A DNA stretch of 64,000 nt, from NCBI RefSeq assembly GCF_001613505.1, contig NZ_BDCM01000013.1, positions 186,001-250,000 of the forward strand. Reading direction: 5' to 3'. This DNA comes from Nocardia mikamii NBRC 108933. Its GTDB lineage: Bacteria > Actinomycetota > Actinomycetes > Mycobacteriales > Mycobacteriaceae. Shown piece after piece: positions 8,345 through 16,017 of this stretch. The notes under the pieces were generated by a model that was not told the DNA's origin, did no database searches, and saw only the letters and a program-made list of their open reading frames with translations. Made by a program: the position numbers and the translations under genes. Each line of letters begins with the position of its first letter. The first letter of the stretch is position 1.

Positions 8345-9700
8345 GTGTCTGAACCGCTGGATGTCGTAGAGAAAGTATCCGCTCCGCTGCCCGAACTGAG
8401 CGCGGACGAGATCGACGCGGCCGCCAAGCGAATTTCCGACATCGTCGAGCCGACGCCGCTGCAGCGAATCGAGCGGTTGTCGGCGGCCACCGGCGCGAAC
8501 GTCTACGTCAAGCGCGAGGATCTCACCGCGGTCCGCTCCTACAAGCTGCGCGGCGCCTACAACCTGATCGTGCAACTCGATGCCACCGAACGCGCGGCCG
8601 GTGTCGTCACCGCCAGCGCCGGCAATCACGCCCAGGGGGTGGCCTTCGCCTGCCGCGCGATGGGGATCCAGGGCCGCATCTACGTGCCGACCACCACACC
8701 CAAGCAGAAACGCGACCGCATCCGCGCCCACGGCGGCGAATTCGTGGAACTGATCGCCGTCGGCGACACCTTCGACGCGGCGGCCGCGGCGGCCGCCGCC
8801 GACGTCGCCCGCACCGGCGCCACCATGGTCCCGCCGTTCGACGACGCCCGCACCGCGGCCGGGCAGGGCACCGTGGCGGTGGAGATCCTCGAACAGCTGC
8901 CGACCGCCCCCGATCTGGTGATCATCCCCGTCGGCGGGGGCGGTTGCCTGGCCGGCATCGGCACCTATCTGCGCGACCGCTCGCCTACCACCGCCATCCT
9001 CGGCGTCGAACCGGCGGGCGCGGCCTCGATGACGGCCGCGCTCATCGCCGGGGGCCCGGTCACGCTGCCGCAGATCGATCCGTTCGTCGACGGCGCCGCC
9101 GTGCGGCGGGTGGGCGACCTACCCTACGCCACGGTGTCGAAGTTCGGTGGGCGCGTGGTGTCGCATGCGTCGCTACCGTTGCTCATCGGCACCGAATCCC
9201 CCAGGGGCGCAGGATCTTTCCGGATGATGCAGGTCGACGAGGGCGCCATCTGCACCGCCATGCTCGAGCTGTATCAGAACGAGGGTGTGATCGCCGAACC
9301 GGCGGGTGCGCTGGCGGTGGCCGCGCTGGCCGAGATCGATATCGAGCCGGGGTCGACAGTGGTGTGCCTGCTGTCGGGCGGCAACAACGACATCTCGCGC
9401 TACGGCGAGATCATCGAGCGCTCGCTGGTGCACCGGGGCCTCAAACACTATTTCCTGGTGAACTTCCCGCAGGAACCCGGTGCGCTGCGCCGCTTCCTCG
9501 ACGAGGTACTCGGCCCCGACGACGACATCACCCTGTTCGAATACGTCAAGCGCAACAACCGGGAGACCGGGGCCGCGCTGGTCGGCATCGAACTGGGCGC
9601 GCCCTCCGGGCTGACGGCACTGCTGGCACGCATGGACGACTCGCCGATCCAATGCCAGCAGCTCGATCCCAACTCCCCCACCTACCGGTACCTCACCTGA
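8345..9700 (+). CDS. ilvA: Threonine dehydratase (threonine ammonia-lyase), biosynthetic
   Basis: IlvA deaminates threonine to 2-oxobutanoate, the first committed step to isoleucine, using PLP. The 451-residue protein has the PLP-lysine motif SYKLRGAYN (Lys66 region), the phosphate-binding glycine loop VGGGGCLAGI (about residues 198-207), and a C-terminal regulatory ACT-like domain (about 365-447) with HYFLVNFPQEPGALRRFL. That domain implies feedback control by isoleucine and distinguishes it from short catabolic enzymes. The GTG start at 8345 is the only one that fits the gap. A long perfect hairpin follows the stop. Synteny with M. tuberculosis Rv1559 supports the call. Confidence 0.95.
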   Translation: MSEPLDVVEKVSAPLPELSADEIDAAAKRISDIVEPTPLQRIERLSAATGANVYVKREDLTAVRSYKLRGAYNLIVQLDATERAAGVVTASAGNHAQGVAFACRAMGIQGRIYVPTTTPKQKRDRIRAHGGEFVELIAVGDTFDAAAAAAAADVARTGATMVPPFDDARTAAGQGTVAVEILEQLPTAPDLVIIPVGGGGCLAGIGTYLRDRSPTTAILGVEPAGAASMTAALIAGGPVTLPQIDPFVDGAAVRRVGDLPYATVSKFGGRVVSHASLPLLIGTESPRGAGSFRMMQVDEGAICTAMLELYQNEGVIAEPAGALAVAALAEIDIEPGSTVVCLLSGGNNDISRYGEIIERSLVHRGLKHYFLVNFPQEPGALRRFLDEVLGPDDDITLFEYVKRNNRETGAALVGIELGAPSGLTALLARMDDSPIQCQQLDPNSPTYRYLT

Positions 9701-9708
9701 TCCCCGCC

Positions 9709-9752
9709 GAACTGCCCTGTGCCGTGGAATCTCCTGCGGCACAGGGCAGTTC
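9709..9752. terminator. Bidirectional terminator between ilvA and esterase gene
   Basis: GAACTGCCCTGTGCCG (9709-9724) pairs perfectly over 16 bases with CGGCACAGGGCAGTTC (9737-9752) across a 12-base loop. It lies exactly between two converging stop codons. Confidence 0.85.
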
Positions 9753-9757
9753 GATGT

Positions 9758-11008
9758 TCACGCGGCGCGTCGCTGCGACGTGCGGCGGCCGTCGCGCATG
9801 GCCTTGGCGCCGCGCATCACCAGCGGCAGCACCCAGGCCGCGGCCAGCTGATCCCAGACGAACGACTGGGGCGTGAATCGGTTGTGCACGAAGCCGACCG
9901 ACAGACCCAGGCGCGGTTCCGCCCAGCCGAACGACCCGGCCAGCCCGATATGGCCGAACCCGGAGGAAGCCCCCGGAATCGGGAACGTGTGATAGCCCAG
10001 ATGCCACATCATCGGGAAGTAGAACAGGGCGTGATCGAGCCGGTGGGTCTGCACGCGCCGGATCTGGCGCATGGTCTGCGCCGACAGATACCGGCGACCG
10101 GCGATCATGCCGCCGTCGGCGAGCACACCGTAGACCGACGCCAGCGCGTTCGCGGTGAACACGCCGTTACCGGCGGGCATTTCGGTCGCGAGAATGGACG
10201 GTTCGTCACCATCGAACAGCGCGTGCAGTCCCGGCAGGAACAGCGCGCGAGTCGCGGCGCCGGCCGGCCCCGGGAAACGTCCGGCCTGCCCGAGAACCAG
10301 GGCACCCAGCGCGGTTCCGGCCACGGCCAGCCGGGAACCGGCGAGCGCGGCGACGGTGGTGCCCGAGTCCGGCGCCGGACGCCCGAGATGCAGGCCGTCG
10401 ATGCCCAGCGGCTCGGAGACCTCGGTGCGGAACAGCTCGCGCATATTCATGCCGGTGACCGCCCGGGCCAGGCCCGCCAGCAGCCAGCCGTAGGTCAGGG
10501 CGTGGTAGGCGGGCACCCCCAGCAACCGGTCCGGCGCGGCGGCCGCCAGGCGGTGTTCCATGAGTTCGTGGTCGAGCACCTCGTCGAGTCCGCCGGCGAC
10601 GGGCGGAAGCGAGGACAGTCCGGCGCGGTGAGTGAGCAACTGCGCCACCGTGATTCGCGATTTGCCCGCCGCACCGAATTCCGGCCAGTATTCGGCCACC
10701 GGAGCGGAGTAGTCGATCAGGCCGCGGTCGGCCAGGCGATGAATGACGGTGGAGGCGATGCCCTTGGTCGCGGAGAACGCGACGCTGCCCGTCTCGCGGG
10801 TCCAGGGCGTGGTGAGATCGGAGTAGCCGGTCCAGACATCGACCACCGGCTCACCGTGCCGAAGCACGGTCAGACCGCCTCCGGCTCCGGCACGGCCCCC
10901 GACGATCCGTGCGAAATTACGCACCAAGGGTTCGAACTCGACCGCGGCCGAGCCACGCACACCTGCGGGCAGAGCCGCAGAACCTGCGGGTAAAGCGTCG
11001 TTGCTCAC
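9758..11008 (-). CDS. Serine hydrolase of the beta-lactamase (class C-like) / esterase family
   Basis: The 416-residue protein has the class C SxxK motif Ser79-Ala-Thr-Lys82 in VAFSATKGI, and a Tyr in the HALTYGW segment that fits the second catalytic motif. It lacks a signal peptide, so it is more likely an intracellular esterase or carboxypeptidase-like enzyme (EstB or LipD type) than a true beta-lactamase. The GTG at 11008 (VSNDALPAG) was chosen; a longer reading would add a poorly conserved arginine-rich N-terminus. It is divergent from the lipoprotein hydrolase at 11199. The substrate is unknown. Confidence 0.82.
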   Translation of the reverse strand: MSNDALPAGSAALPAGVRGSAAVEFEPLVRNFARIVGGRAGAGGGLTVLRHGEPVVDVWTGYSDLTTPWTRETGSVAFSATKGIASTVIHRLADRGLIDYSAPVAEYWPEFGAAGKSRITVAQLLTHRAGLSSLPPVAGGLDEVLDHELMEHRLAAAAPDRLLGVPAYHALTYGWLLAGLARAVTGMNMRELFRTEVSEPLGIDGLHLGRPAPDSGTTVAALAGSRLAVAGTALGALVLGQAGRFPGPAGAATRALFLPGLHALFDGDEPSILATEMPAGNGVFTANALASVYGVLADGGMIAGRRYLSAQTMRQIRRVQTHRLDHALFYFPMMWHLGYHTFPIPGASSGFGHIGLAGSFGWAEPRLGLSVGFVHNRFTPQSFVWDQLAAAWVLPLVMRGAKAMRDGRRTSQRRAA

Positions 11009-11198
11009 AAAGCCTACGGTACGGGCGTACCGTTGCGCGGGCAACGACGTTGTCCGCACGGTGACACCCCCGAGACCGGTTCGACGCGGACCGCACGCGG
11101 CGCGGATCCGGCTTGTGACCTCCCCGGCCGCTCCGACATCCCCTGCCGTGACCTGCCGAAACAGCCCTGCGCCCGCGACGGTGTGCCATGGTTGAGAC

Positions 11199-12668
11199 AT
11201 GCGATCGCCGCGGTCTGAGAGCTCCGATTTGCCGGGATCCCGCGGCCGGGCGGGGACACCGCCGACATCGCGGCGGCATCGGGCCCTGATCGCGGCGGTC
11301 GCCACGCTGCTCGCCGTGGCCCTGGCGGCCTGCTCGACTTCCGACAAGGTGACCGCGACGCCGCGCCCCGCACCGGTCACCGGCGACTGGAACGGGGTGG
11401 TGCCGCTGCCGAATCAGCAGCTGCCGATCGGGGTGACCTTCACCGAAGGCGGTGGGAGCGTGACGGTTCCGGCGCAGGGCATCTTCGATCTGCCCCTCGA
11501 ACAGGTCGATATCGCGCCCGATGCGATCGCCTTCACGATCCCCGGACTGCCGGGCGATCCGCACTTCAACGGCCGCTACGACCGTCGCGCCGATGTCGTC
11601 ACCGGCACCTTCACCCAGTCCGGTCACGATCTGGCGCTGACCCTGCACCGCGGGAAAGTGCCGGCCCCGCTGCGCCCGCAGGAGCCGCCTCCGCCGTGGC
11701 CGTATCTCTCCGAGGACGTCGGCTACCGCAGCAGCGACGGCACCGCCATCGCCGGGACGCTCACCCGGCCGCGAGGGCCGGGACCGTATCCGGCCGTCGT
11801 CCTGGTATCCGGCAGCGGACCACAGGATCGCAACGAGGAGATCGCCGGGCACAAACCGTTCCTGCTTCTCGCCGATACGCTCACCCGCGCCGGATACGCC
11901 GTTCTGCGCACCGACGACCGAGGCGTGGGCGGCACCGGCGGACAGCTCGACACCTGCAGCTACACCGACCTCACCGACGACATCATGGCCGGGCTGGGCT
12001 ATCTGCGCAGCCGCCCCGACATCGACGGCAACCACATCGGCCTGCTCGGCCACAGCGAGGGCGGCTATCTCGCACCGCTGGCCGCCACCCGCCCCGACAG
12101 CCGGCTCGCCTTCGTGATCATGATGGCCGGGCCGGCGGTGCCGGGCTCGGAGGTGCTGCTCGCACAGAACGAGCTGATGCTGCGCAGCGAGCACGCCGAC
12201 GCCGACGCCATCCGCGCACAGGTCGGCTACATCACCACGCTGACCACGTTGATCCGTACCGGTGACGACGAGCAGGTCCGCCGCTTCGCCACCGAACACA
12301 ACGACTCGCTACCGCCGGAGCAGCGCCAGCCGCAGTCGGCGATCGATCAGCTGACCACGCCGTATTTCCAGGCCCTGGTCGACTACGACCCGGCACCGGC
12401 CCTGCGGGCGCTGCGCATTCCGGTGCTGGCCTTCTACGGGACCAAGGACGTGCAGGTTCCCGCCGCCCAGAGCGCCCCGGCCGCCCGGGCGGATCTGGCG
12501 GGCGACCCGAATGCCGACGTCCGCGTCTTCGACGGACTCAACCATCTGATGCAGCCCGCCGATACCGGTAGCCCGAAGGAATATCCGACGATCGAAACGA
12601 CGATCGCACCCGAGGTGCTGAACTACATCACGACGTGGCTGGGCACATACGTCACCCCGGTGCCGTAG
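11199..12668 (+). CDS. Alpha/beta-hydrolase lipoprotein
   Basis: A 489-residue exported hydrolase. The N-terminus is basic, then hydrophobic, ending in a lipobox-like LAAC near residue 48, so it is probably a lipid-anchored surface protein. Residues 60-170 form a beta-rich domain of unknown role, followed by an alpha/beta-hydrolase domain with Ser286 in LGHSEGGY, Asp417 in YGTKDVQV and His449 in GLNHLMQP as the likely triad. The layout resembles YqiA-like or dienelactone-hydrolase-like acyl esterases fused to an N-terminal sensor-like module. It stands alone between a divergent esterase gene and a co-directional methyltransferase gene. The substrate is unknown. Confidence 0.85.
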   Translation: MRSPRSESSDLPGSRGRAGTPPTSRRHRALIAAVATLLAVALAACSTSDKVTATPRPAPVTGDWNGVVPLPNQQLPIGVTFTEGGGSVTVPAQGIFDLPLEQVDIAPDAIAFTIPGLPGDPHFNGRYDRRADVVTGTFTQSGHDLALTLHRGKVPAPLRPQEPPPPWPYLSEDVGYRSSDGTAIAGTLTRPRGPGPYPAVVLVSGSGPQDRNEEIAGHKPFLLLADTLTRAGYAVLRTDDRGVGGTGGQLDTCSYTDLTDDIMAGLGYLRSRPDIDGNHIGLLGHSEGGYLAPLAATRPDSRLAFVIMMAGPAVPGSEVLLAQNELMLRSEHADADAIRAQVGYITTLTTLIRTGDDEQVRRFATEHNDSLPPEQRQPQSAIDQLTTPYFQALVDYDPAPALRALRIPVLAFYGTKDVQVPAAQSAPAARADLAGDPNADVRVFDGLNHLMQPADTGSPKEYPTIETTIAPEVLNYITTWLGTYVTPVP

Positions 12669-12798
12669 CGATCCGGGCGGCGTGAACGCTCGGACGTAGT
12701 TGGTTTCCGGGACACAGACGATCGCGGCCGCCGGCATACGTCACCCCGGTGTGCCCTGGCGGGTAGCGGCGCGCAGGGCGACTTGACACAGTGAGGGG

Positions 12799-13416
12799 GT
12801 GGGAATCTACAGCGAGCGGTTGCTGCCGCGGTTGACGGATCGGGTGTGCGGAGTGGCGGCCAACGACCGGTTGCGCCGCCGGGTGTGTGCCGGGTTGCGC
12901 GGCCGGGTCGTGGAGATCGGTTTCGGCTCGGGCCGCAACGTGCCGTTCTATCCCGCCGGGGTGAGTCGCGTCAGTGCCGTGGAACCGGCGGATCTGGGGT
13001 GGCGGCTGGCGGCGAAACGGGTCGCGGATTCGCCGGTGCCGGTGGAACGGGCGGGGCTGGACGGACAGGCATTGCCCTTCGCGGACAACAGTTTCGACAG
13101 CGCGTTGTCGACCTGGACGCTGTGCACGATTCCGGATATCGCCGTCGCGCTGCGGGAGGTGCGGCGAGTTCTGATGCCCGGCGCCACTTTCCACTTCGTC
13201 GAACACGGTCTGGCGCCGGACGCGAACGTGCGCAACTGGCAGCATCGGCTCGATCCGATCCAGCAGGTGATCGCGGGTGGCTGCCACCTGAACCGCGATA
13301 TCCGAGGATTGCTGGACGAGGCCGGATTCGAGATCACCGAGCTGGATCGGTTCTACGATTCTCCGGCGCCGAAGACGTTCGCCGCACTGTCGCTCGGTAT
13401 CGCCGTCTCGCCTTGA
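12799..13416 (+). CDS. Class I SAM-dependent methyltransferase (UbiE/type 11)
   Basis: The 205-residue protein carries motif I VVEIGFGSGRNVPFYP (around 35-50), an acidic post-I region and the SFDSALSTWTLCTIPD motif typical of type 11 methyltransferases. Later segments (REVRRVLMPGATFHFVEHG) match the same family. It has no membrane segment. The acceptor could be a quinone, lipid or small metabolite; nothing in the context decides this. The start is GTG at 12799. A strong hairpin follows the stop, between it and the converging VOC gene. Confidence 0.87.
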   Translation: MGIYSERLLPRLTDRVCGVAANDRLRRRVCAGLRGRVVEIGFGSGRNVPFYPAGVSRVSAVEPADLGWRLAAKRVADSPVPVERAGLDGQALPFADNSFDSALSTWTLCTIPDIAVALREVRRVLMPGATFHFVEHGLAPDANVRNWQHRLDPIQQVIAGGCHLNRDIRGLLDEAGFEITELDRFYDSPAPKTFAALSLGIAVSP

Positions 13417-13441
13417 CGGCGACGAAGTCGATATCGGAAAA

Positions 13442-13472
13442 ACCGGCGGCCGAAGCGAATTCGGCCGCCGGT
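13442..13472. terminator. Bidirectional terminator between methyltransferase and VOC gene
   Basis: ACCGGCGGCCGA (13442-13453) and TCGGCCGCCGGT (13461-13472) form a 12-bp perfect stem with a 7-base loop. An A-run precedes it, which becomes a U-run on the minus transcript. Confidence 0.8.
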
Positions 13473-13478
13473 CGCGCA

Positions 13479-13892
13479 CTACCGCTGTTCGCCGGTCGCC
13501 GCTGGCCAACCGCCGTACGGTACGGTCAGCAATTCCATGTAGTGACCGCTGGGGTCGAGGAAATAGATTCCGCGACCGCCGTCGTTGTGGTTGATCTCGC
13601 CTTCCCGGCTCTGCTGCGGGTCGGCCCAGAACGGCAGCCCGCGATCCCGGATCTTCGCGTAGGCCGCGTCGAATTCGGGTTCGGAGACCAGCAGGGCGTA
13701 ATGCTGCGGCTGAATCTCGGTGATATGCGGCGGGACCCGGGCGAAGTCGAAGGTGACGCCGTTGTGCACGGTGACCGGAATGAACGGACCCCACGGCGTT
13801 CCCACACTCAACCCCAGAATATCGGCCCAGAATTGCGCCGATTCCCGATTGTCACGACAGCCGACAATGGTGTGGTTGAACTGGATGGACAG
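13479..13892 (-). CDS. VOC (glyoxalase/bleomycin-resistance fold) protein, non-canonical start
   Basis: A single vicinal-oxygen-chelate domain of about 137 residues. The N-terminal strand IQFNHTIVGCRDNRESAQFW is intact and gives His7 as first metal ligand; later ligands fit QPQHYALLV and SGHYMELLT. No ATG, GTG or TTG lies between the in-frame stop upstream and this strand. The first ordinary start is a TTG at 13811, which would delete residues 1-27 and the metal ligand. A good ribosome binding site AGAGGAG ends 5 bases before a CTG at 13892, which I take as the start (the preceding ATC is an alternative). The function could be a dioxygenase, glyoxalase-like lyase or drug-binding protein. Confidence 0.78.
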   Translation of the reverse strand: MSIQFNHTIVGCRDNRESAQFWADILGLSVGTPWGPFIPVTVHNGVTFDFARVPPHITEIQPQHYALLVSEPEFDAAYAKIRDRGLPFWADPQQSREGEINHNDGGRGIYFLDPSGHYMELLTVPYGGWPAATGEQR

Positions 13893-13971
13893 GATTTCTC
13901 CTCTGATAGTGACGATCCCGACCCCGGACCGGTACTCGTCGGCCTACGGGAGCATCGCCACGAATCCGACA

Positions 13972-14901
13972 TTAACCCAGCGCGTCCCGCCGTGCCAAGC
14001 GCCGGGACCGCCGCAGCGCGTCCCCGGTGAAGACCGCCAGAGCCGTCCAGATCAGCCCGAATCCGATCCAGCGCGAGGCCGGCATCGGCTCGTGCCCCAC
14101 CAGCACACCCCAGGCCAATTGCAGTGCGGGAGTGAGGTATTGCAGAATCCCCATGGTCGACAGCGGCACCCGCGAGGCGGCGAAGGCGAACAGCAACAGC
14201 GGGATCAGCGTCACCGGGCCGGTGGCGACCATCAGGGCGGTGTGGCCGGCTCCGTGCCCGAACTCGGCGTCCCCGCGCACGCCCAGCGCGATGACGACGG
14301 CCAGCGCGAACGGCGCGGACACCACGCCCTCGGCGGCGACGCTGCGCATCGGGTCGAGCCGGATGACCTTCTTCACCAGACCGTAGGTGGCGAACGAACA
14401 GGCCAGGACGAGCGCGATCACCGGCGGCTTGCCGTAGTCGACGGTCAGCACCACCACCGCGGCGCCGCCGAGCCCGAGCGCGACCCACTGCGGCCACACC
14501 AGCCGCTCCCGGAACAGCACGACCGCGAACAGGACCGTGACGAGCGGATTGATGAAATAGCCGAGCGCGCACTCCACCACGTGCCCCGATGTCACGCCGT
14601 AGACGTAGGTCCCCCAGTTGATCGAGATCGCCGCCGCGGCCACCGCCGCCAGCCGCCAGGTGCGGCCGTCGATCGCCCCCAGTTCACGCAACCGCCCGGC
14701 CGCCAGCAGCAACACCAGCACCACGACCAGGGTCCACAGAATCCGCTGCGCCAGGATCTCCACCGGTCCCGCGAAGTCGAGCAATCCGAAGAACGCGGGA
14801 AACATTCCCCAGATCAGATACGCCCCCGCGCCGACCGCCACCCCGCCACCGGTGAGCGACCGCCCGAGCCGCCGCCGCACCGAGCCACCCGCGCCGGACA
14901 T
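13972..14901 (-). CDS. rarD: EamA/RarD family transporter
   Basis: About 309 residues with ten predicted membrane segments and two EamA repeats. YLIWGMFPAFFGLL near the N-terminus and YGVTSGHVVECALGYFINPLV are RarD signatures; the C-terminal repeat has PLSTMGILQYLTPALQLAWGV. RarD-type proteins are drug/metabolite superfamily exporters, named for chloramphenicol sensitivity in Pseudomonas, with unknown natural substrates. I chose the ATG at 14901; a GTG at 14919 is equally possible, and still longer readings add only an arginine-rich stretch. It lies 79 bases upstream of the VOC gene on the same strand and may share a transcript. Confidence 0.87.
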   Translation of the reverse strand: MSGAGGSVRRRLGRSLTGGGVAVGAGAYLIWGMFPAFFGLLDFAGPVEILAQRILWTLVVVLVLLLAAGRLRELGAIDGRTWRLAAVAAAAISINWGTYVYGVTSGHVVECALGYFINPLVTVLFAVVLFRERLVWPQWVALGLGGAAVVVLTVDYGKPPVIALVLACSFATYGLVKKVIRLDPMRSVAAEGVVSAPFALAVVIALGVRGDAEFGHGAGHTALMVATGPVTLIPLLLFAFAASRVPLSTMGILQYLTPALQLAWGVLVGHEPMPASRWIGFGLIWTALAVFTGDALRRSRRLARRDALG

Positions 14902-15084
14902 CTCCTCCGTACCACTCACCGCTCCACGCACCCGCACGAGCGGCACGCTACTTCCGTCCGGCAACATCTGTCGAGCAGGTTTCGGACGGCGCTCTCGTCG
15001 GCACCGCGCGGATCGCCGGCGCGGTCGCGGTGCCGAACCCACCCTGGAGCGCCGACCGAAGCAGTGCGCCCCTTCCCCGTCTCC

Positions 15085-15924
15085 TCACTGCGGAAGGGAC
15101 AGGGTCTCCTCGTGCGGCAGACGCACCACACCGTCGAGGTAGCGGTGGCAGCGGCCGGTCAGCAACACCCGGGAGCCGCTCACCGTGCACCGCAGCCGGC
15201 CCGTCCGGGCGGACAACTGGCGGGCCGATAATTCGCTGCGGCCGAGATCGCGGGCCCACAGCGGTGCCAGCTGGGCATGCGCCGAGCCGGTGACCGGATC
15301 CTCGTCGACGCCGACCCCGGGGGCGAAGAAGCGGGAGACGAAATCGCAGCGGTCACCGCGCGCGGTGAGGATCACACCGCGCCGCAGCGCCGGAAAGGCG
15401 CCGAAACGAGGGCGAGCCCGGCGCACTTCGGCTTCGGTGTCGACCACGACCACCTCGTCCTGGCCGGTCAGCACGCGCACCGGGCGCACCCCGAGCGCCG
15501 CGATCAGATCCGGGTCCGGGACGGTGTCCACCGATTCCACCAGCGGCAGGTCGAGCTCGAGCTCCGGGCCGGTGCGTTCGACGCCGAGCCAGCCGCTGCG
15601 GGTGAAGAAGTGCAGCCTTTCGGCGGTGGGATGCATATCGTCGAAGATCTGCGCCGCGGTGGCGAGGGTGGCGTGCCCGCACAGGTCGACCTCGGTGGCC
15701 GGGGTGAACCAGCGCAGCCAGAACGCCGGGCCGTCACCGGGCGGCAAGCCGGCCTCCACCGGCAGCGCCGAGGTGTAGAAGGCCGTCTCGGACAGCCGGT
15801 TCTCCTCGGCCAGCCGCTGCAGCAGCTCGTCGGGCAACCAGCCCAGCAGCGGCATCACCGCCGCTGGATTACCCGTGAAGGGCGCATCCGCGAACGCATC
15901 GATCTGATGCAGCAGGACCTCCAT
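15085..15924 (-). CDS. PhzF family isomerase/epimerase-like protein
   Basis: A 279-residue protein with the two-lobed diaminopimelate-epimerase fold of PhzF. The family catalytic Glu lies in NRLSETAFY (around residue 46), and DLCGHATLATAAQIF and GVDEDPVTGSAHAQLAPLWA are the matching motifs of the two lobes. PhzF isomerises trans-2,3-dihydro-3-hydroxyanthranilate in phenazine synthesis, but most members sit outside phenazine clusters, as here, and have unknown substrates. The ATG at 15924 (MEVLLHQIDAF) was chosen because homology begins there. No phenazine genes are nearby. Confidence 0.87.
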   Translation of the reverse strand: MEVLLHQIDAFADAPFTGNPAAVMPLLGWLPDELLQRLAEENRLSETAFYTSALPVEAGLPPGDGPAFWLRWFTPATEVDLCGHATLATAAQIFDDMHPTAERLHFFTRSGWLGVERTGPELELDLPLVESVDTVPDPDLIAALGVRPVRVLTGQDEVVVVDTEAEVRRARPRFGAFPALRRGVILTARGDRCDFVSRFFAPGVGVDEDPVTGSAHAQLAPLWARDLGRSELSARQLSARTGRLRCTVSGSRVLLTGRCHRYLDGVVRLPHEETLSLPQ

Positions 15925-16017
15925 ACTGCCGAAGGTACCCGCGTTGCGAATCGATGCGGGGCACAAGGACGTTCACGGCGCGCCATACCATGCGACCAGT
16001 TGACGTGCCGTCGCGGC

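Noticed and set aside
9758..11008. True secreted beta-lactamase (resistance gene)
   Set aside because: No signal peptide and sequence features fit the esterase branch of the family; SxxK alone does not show beta-lactam hydrolysis.
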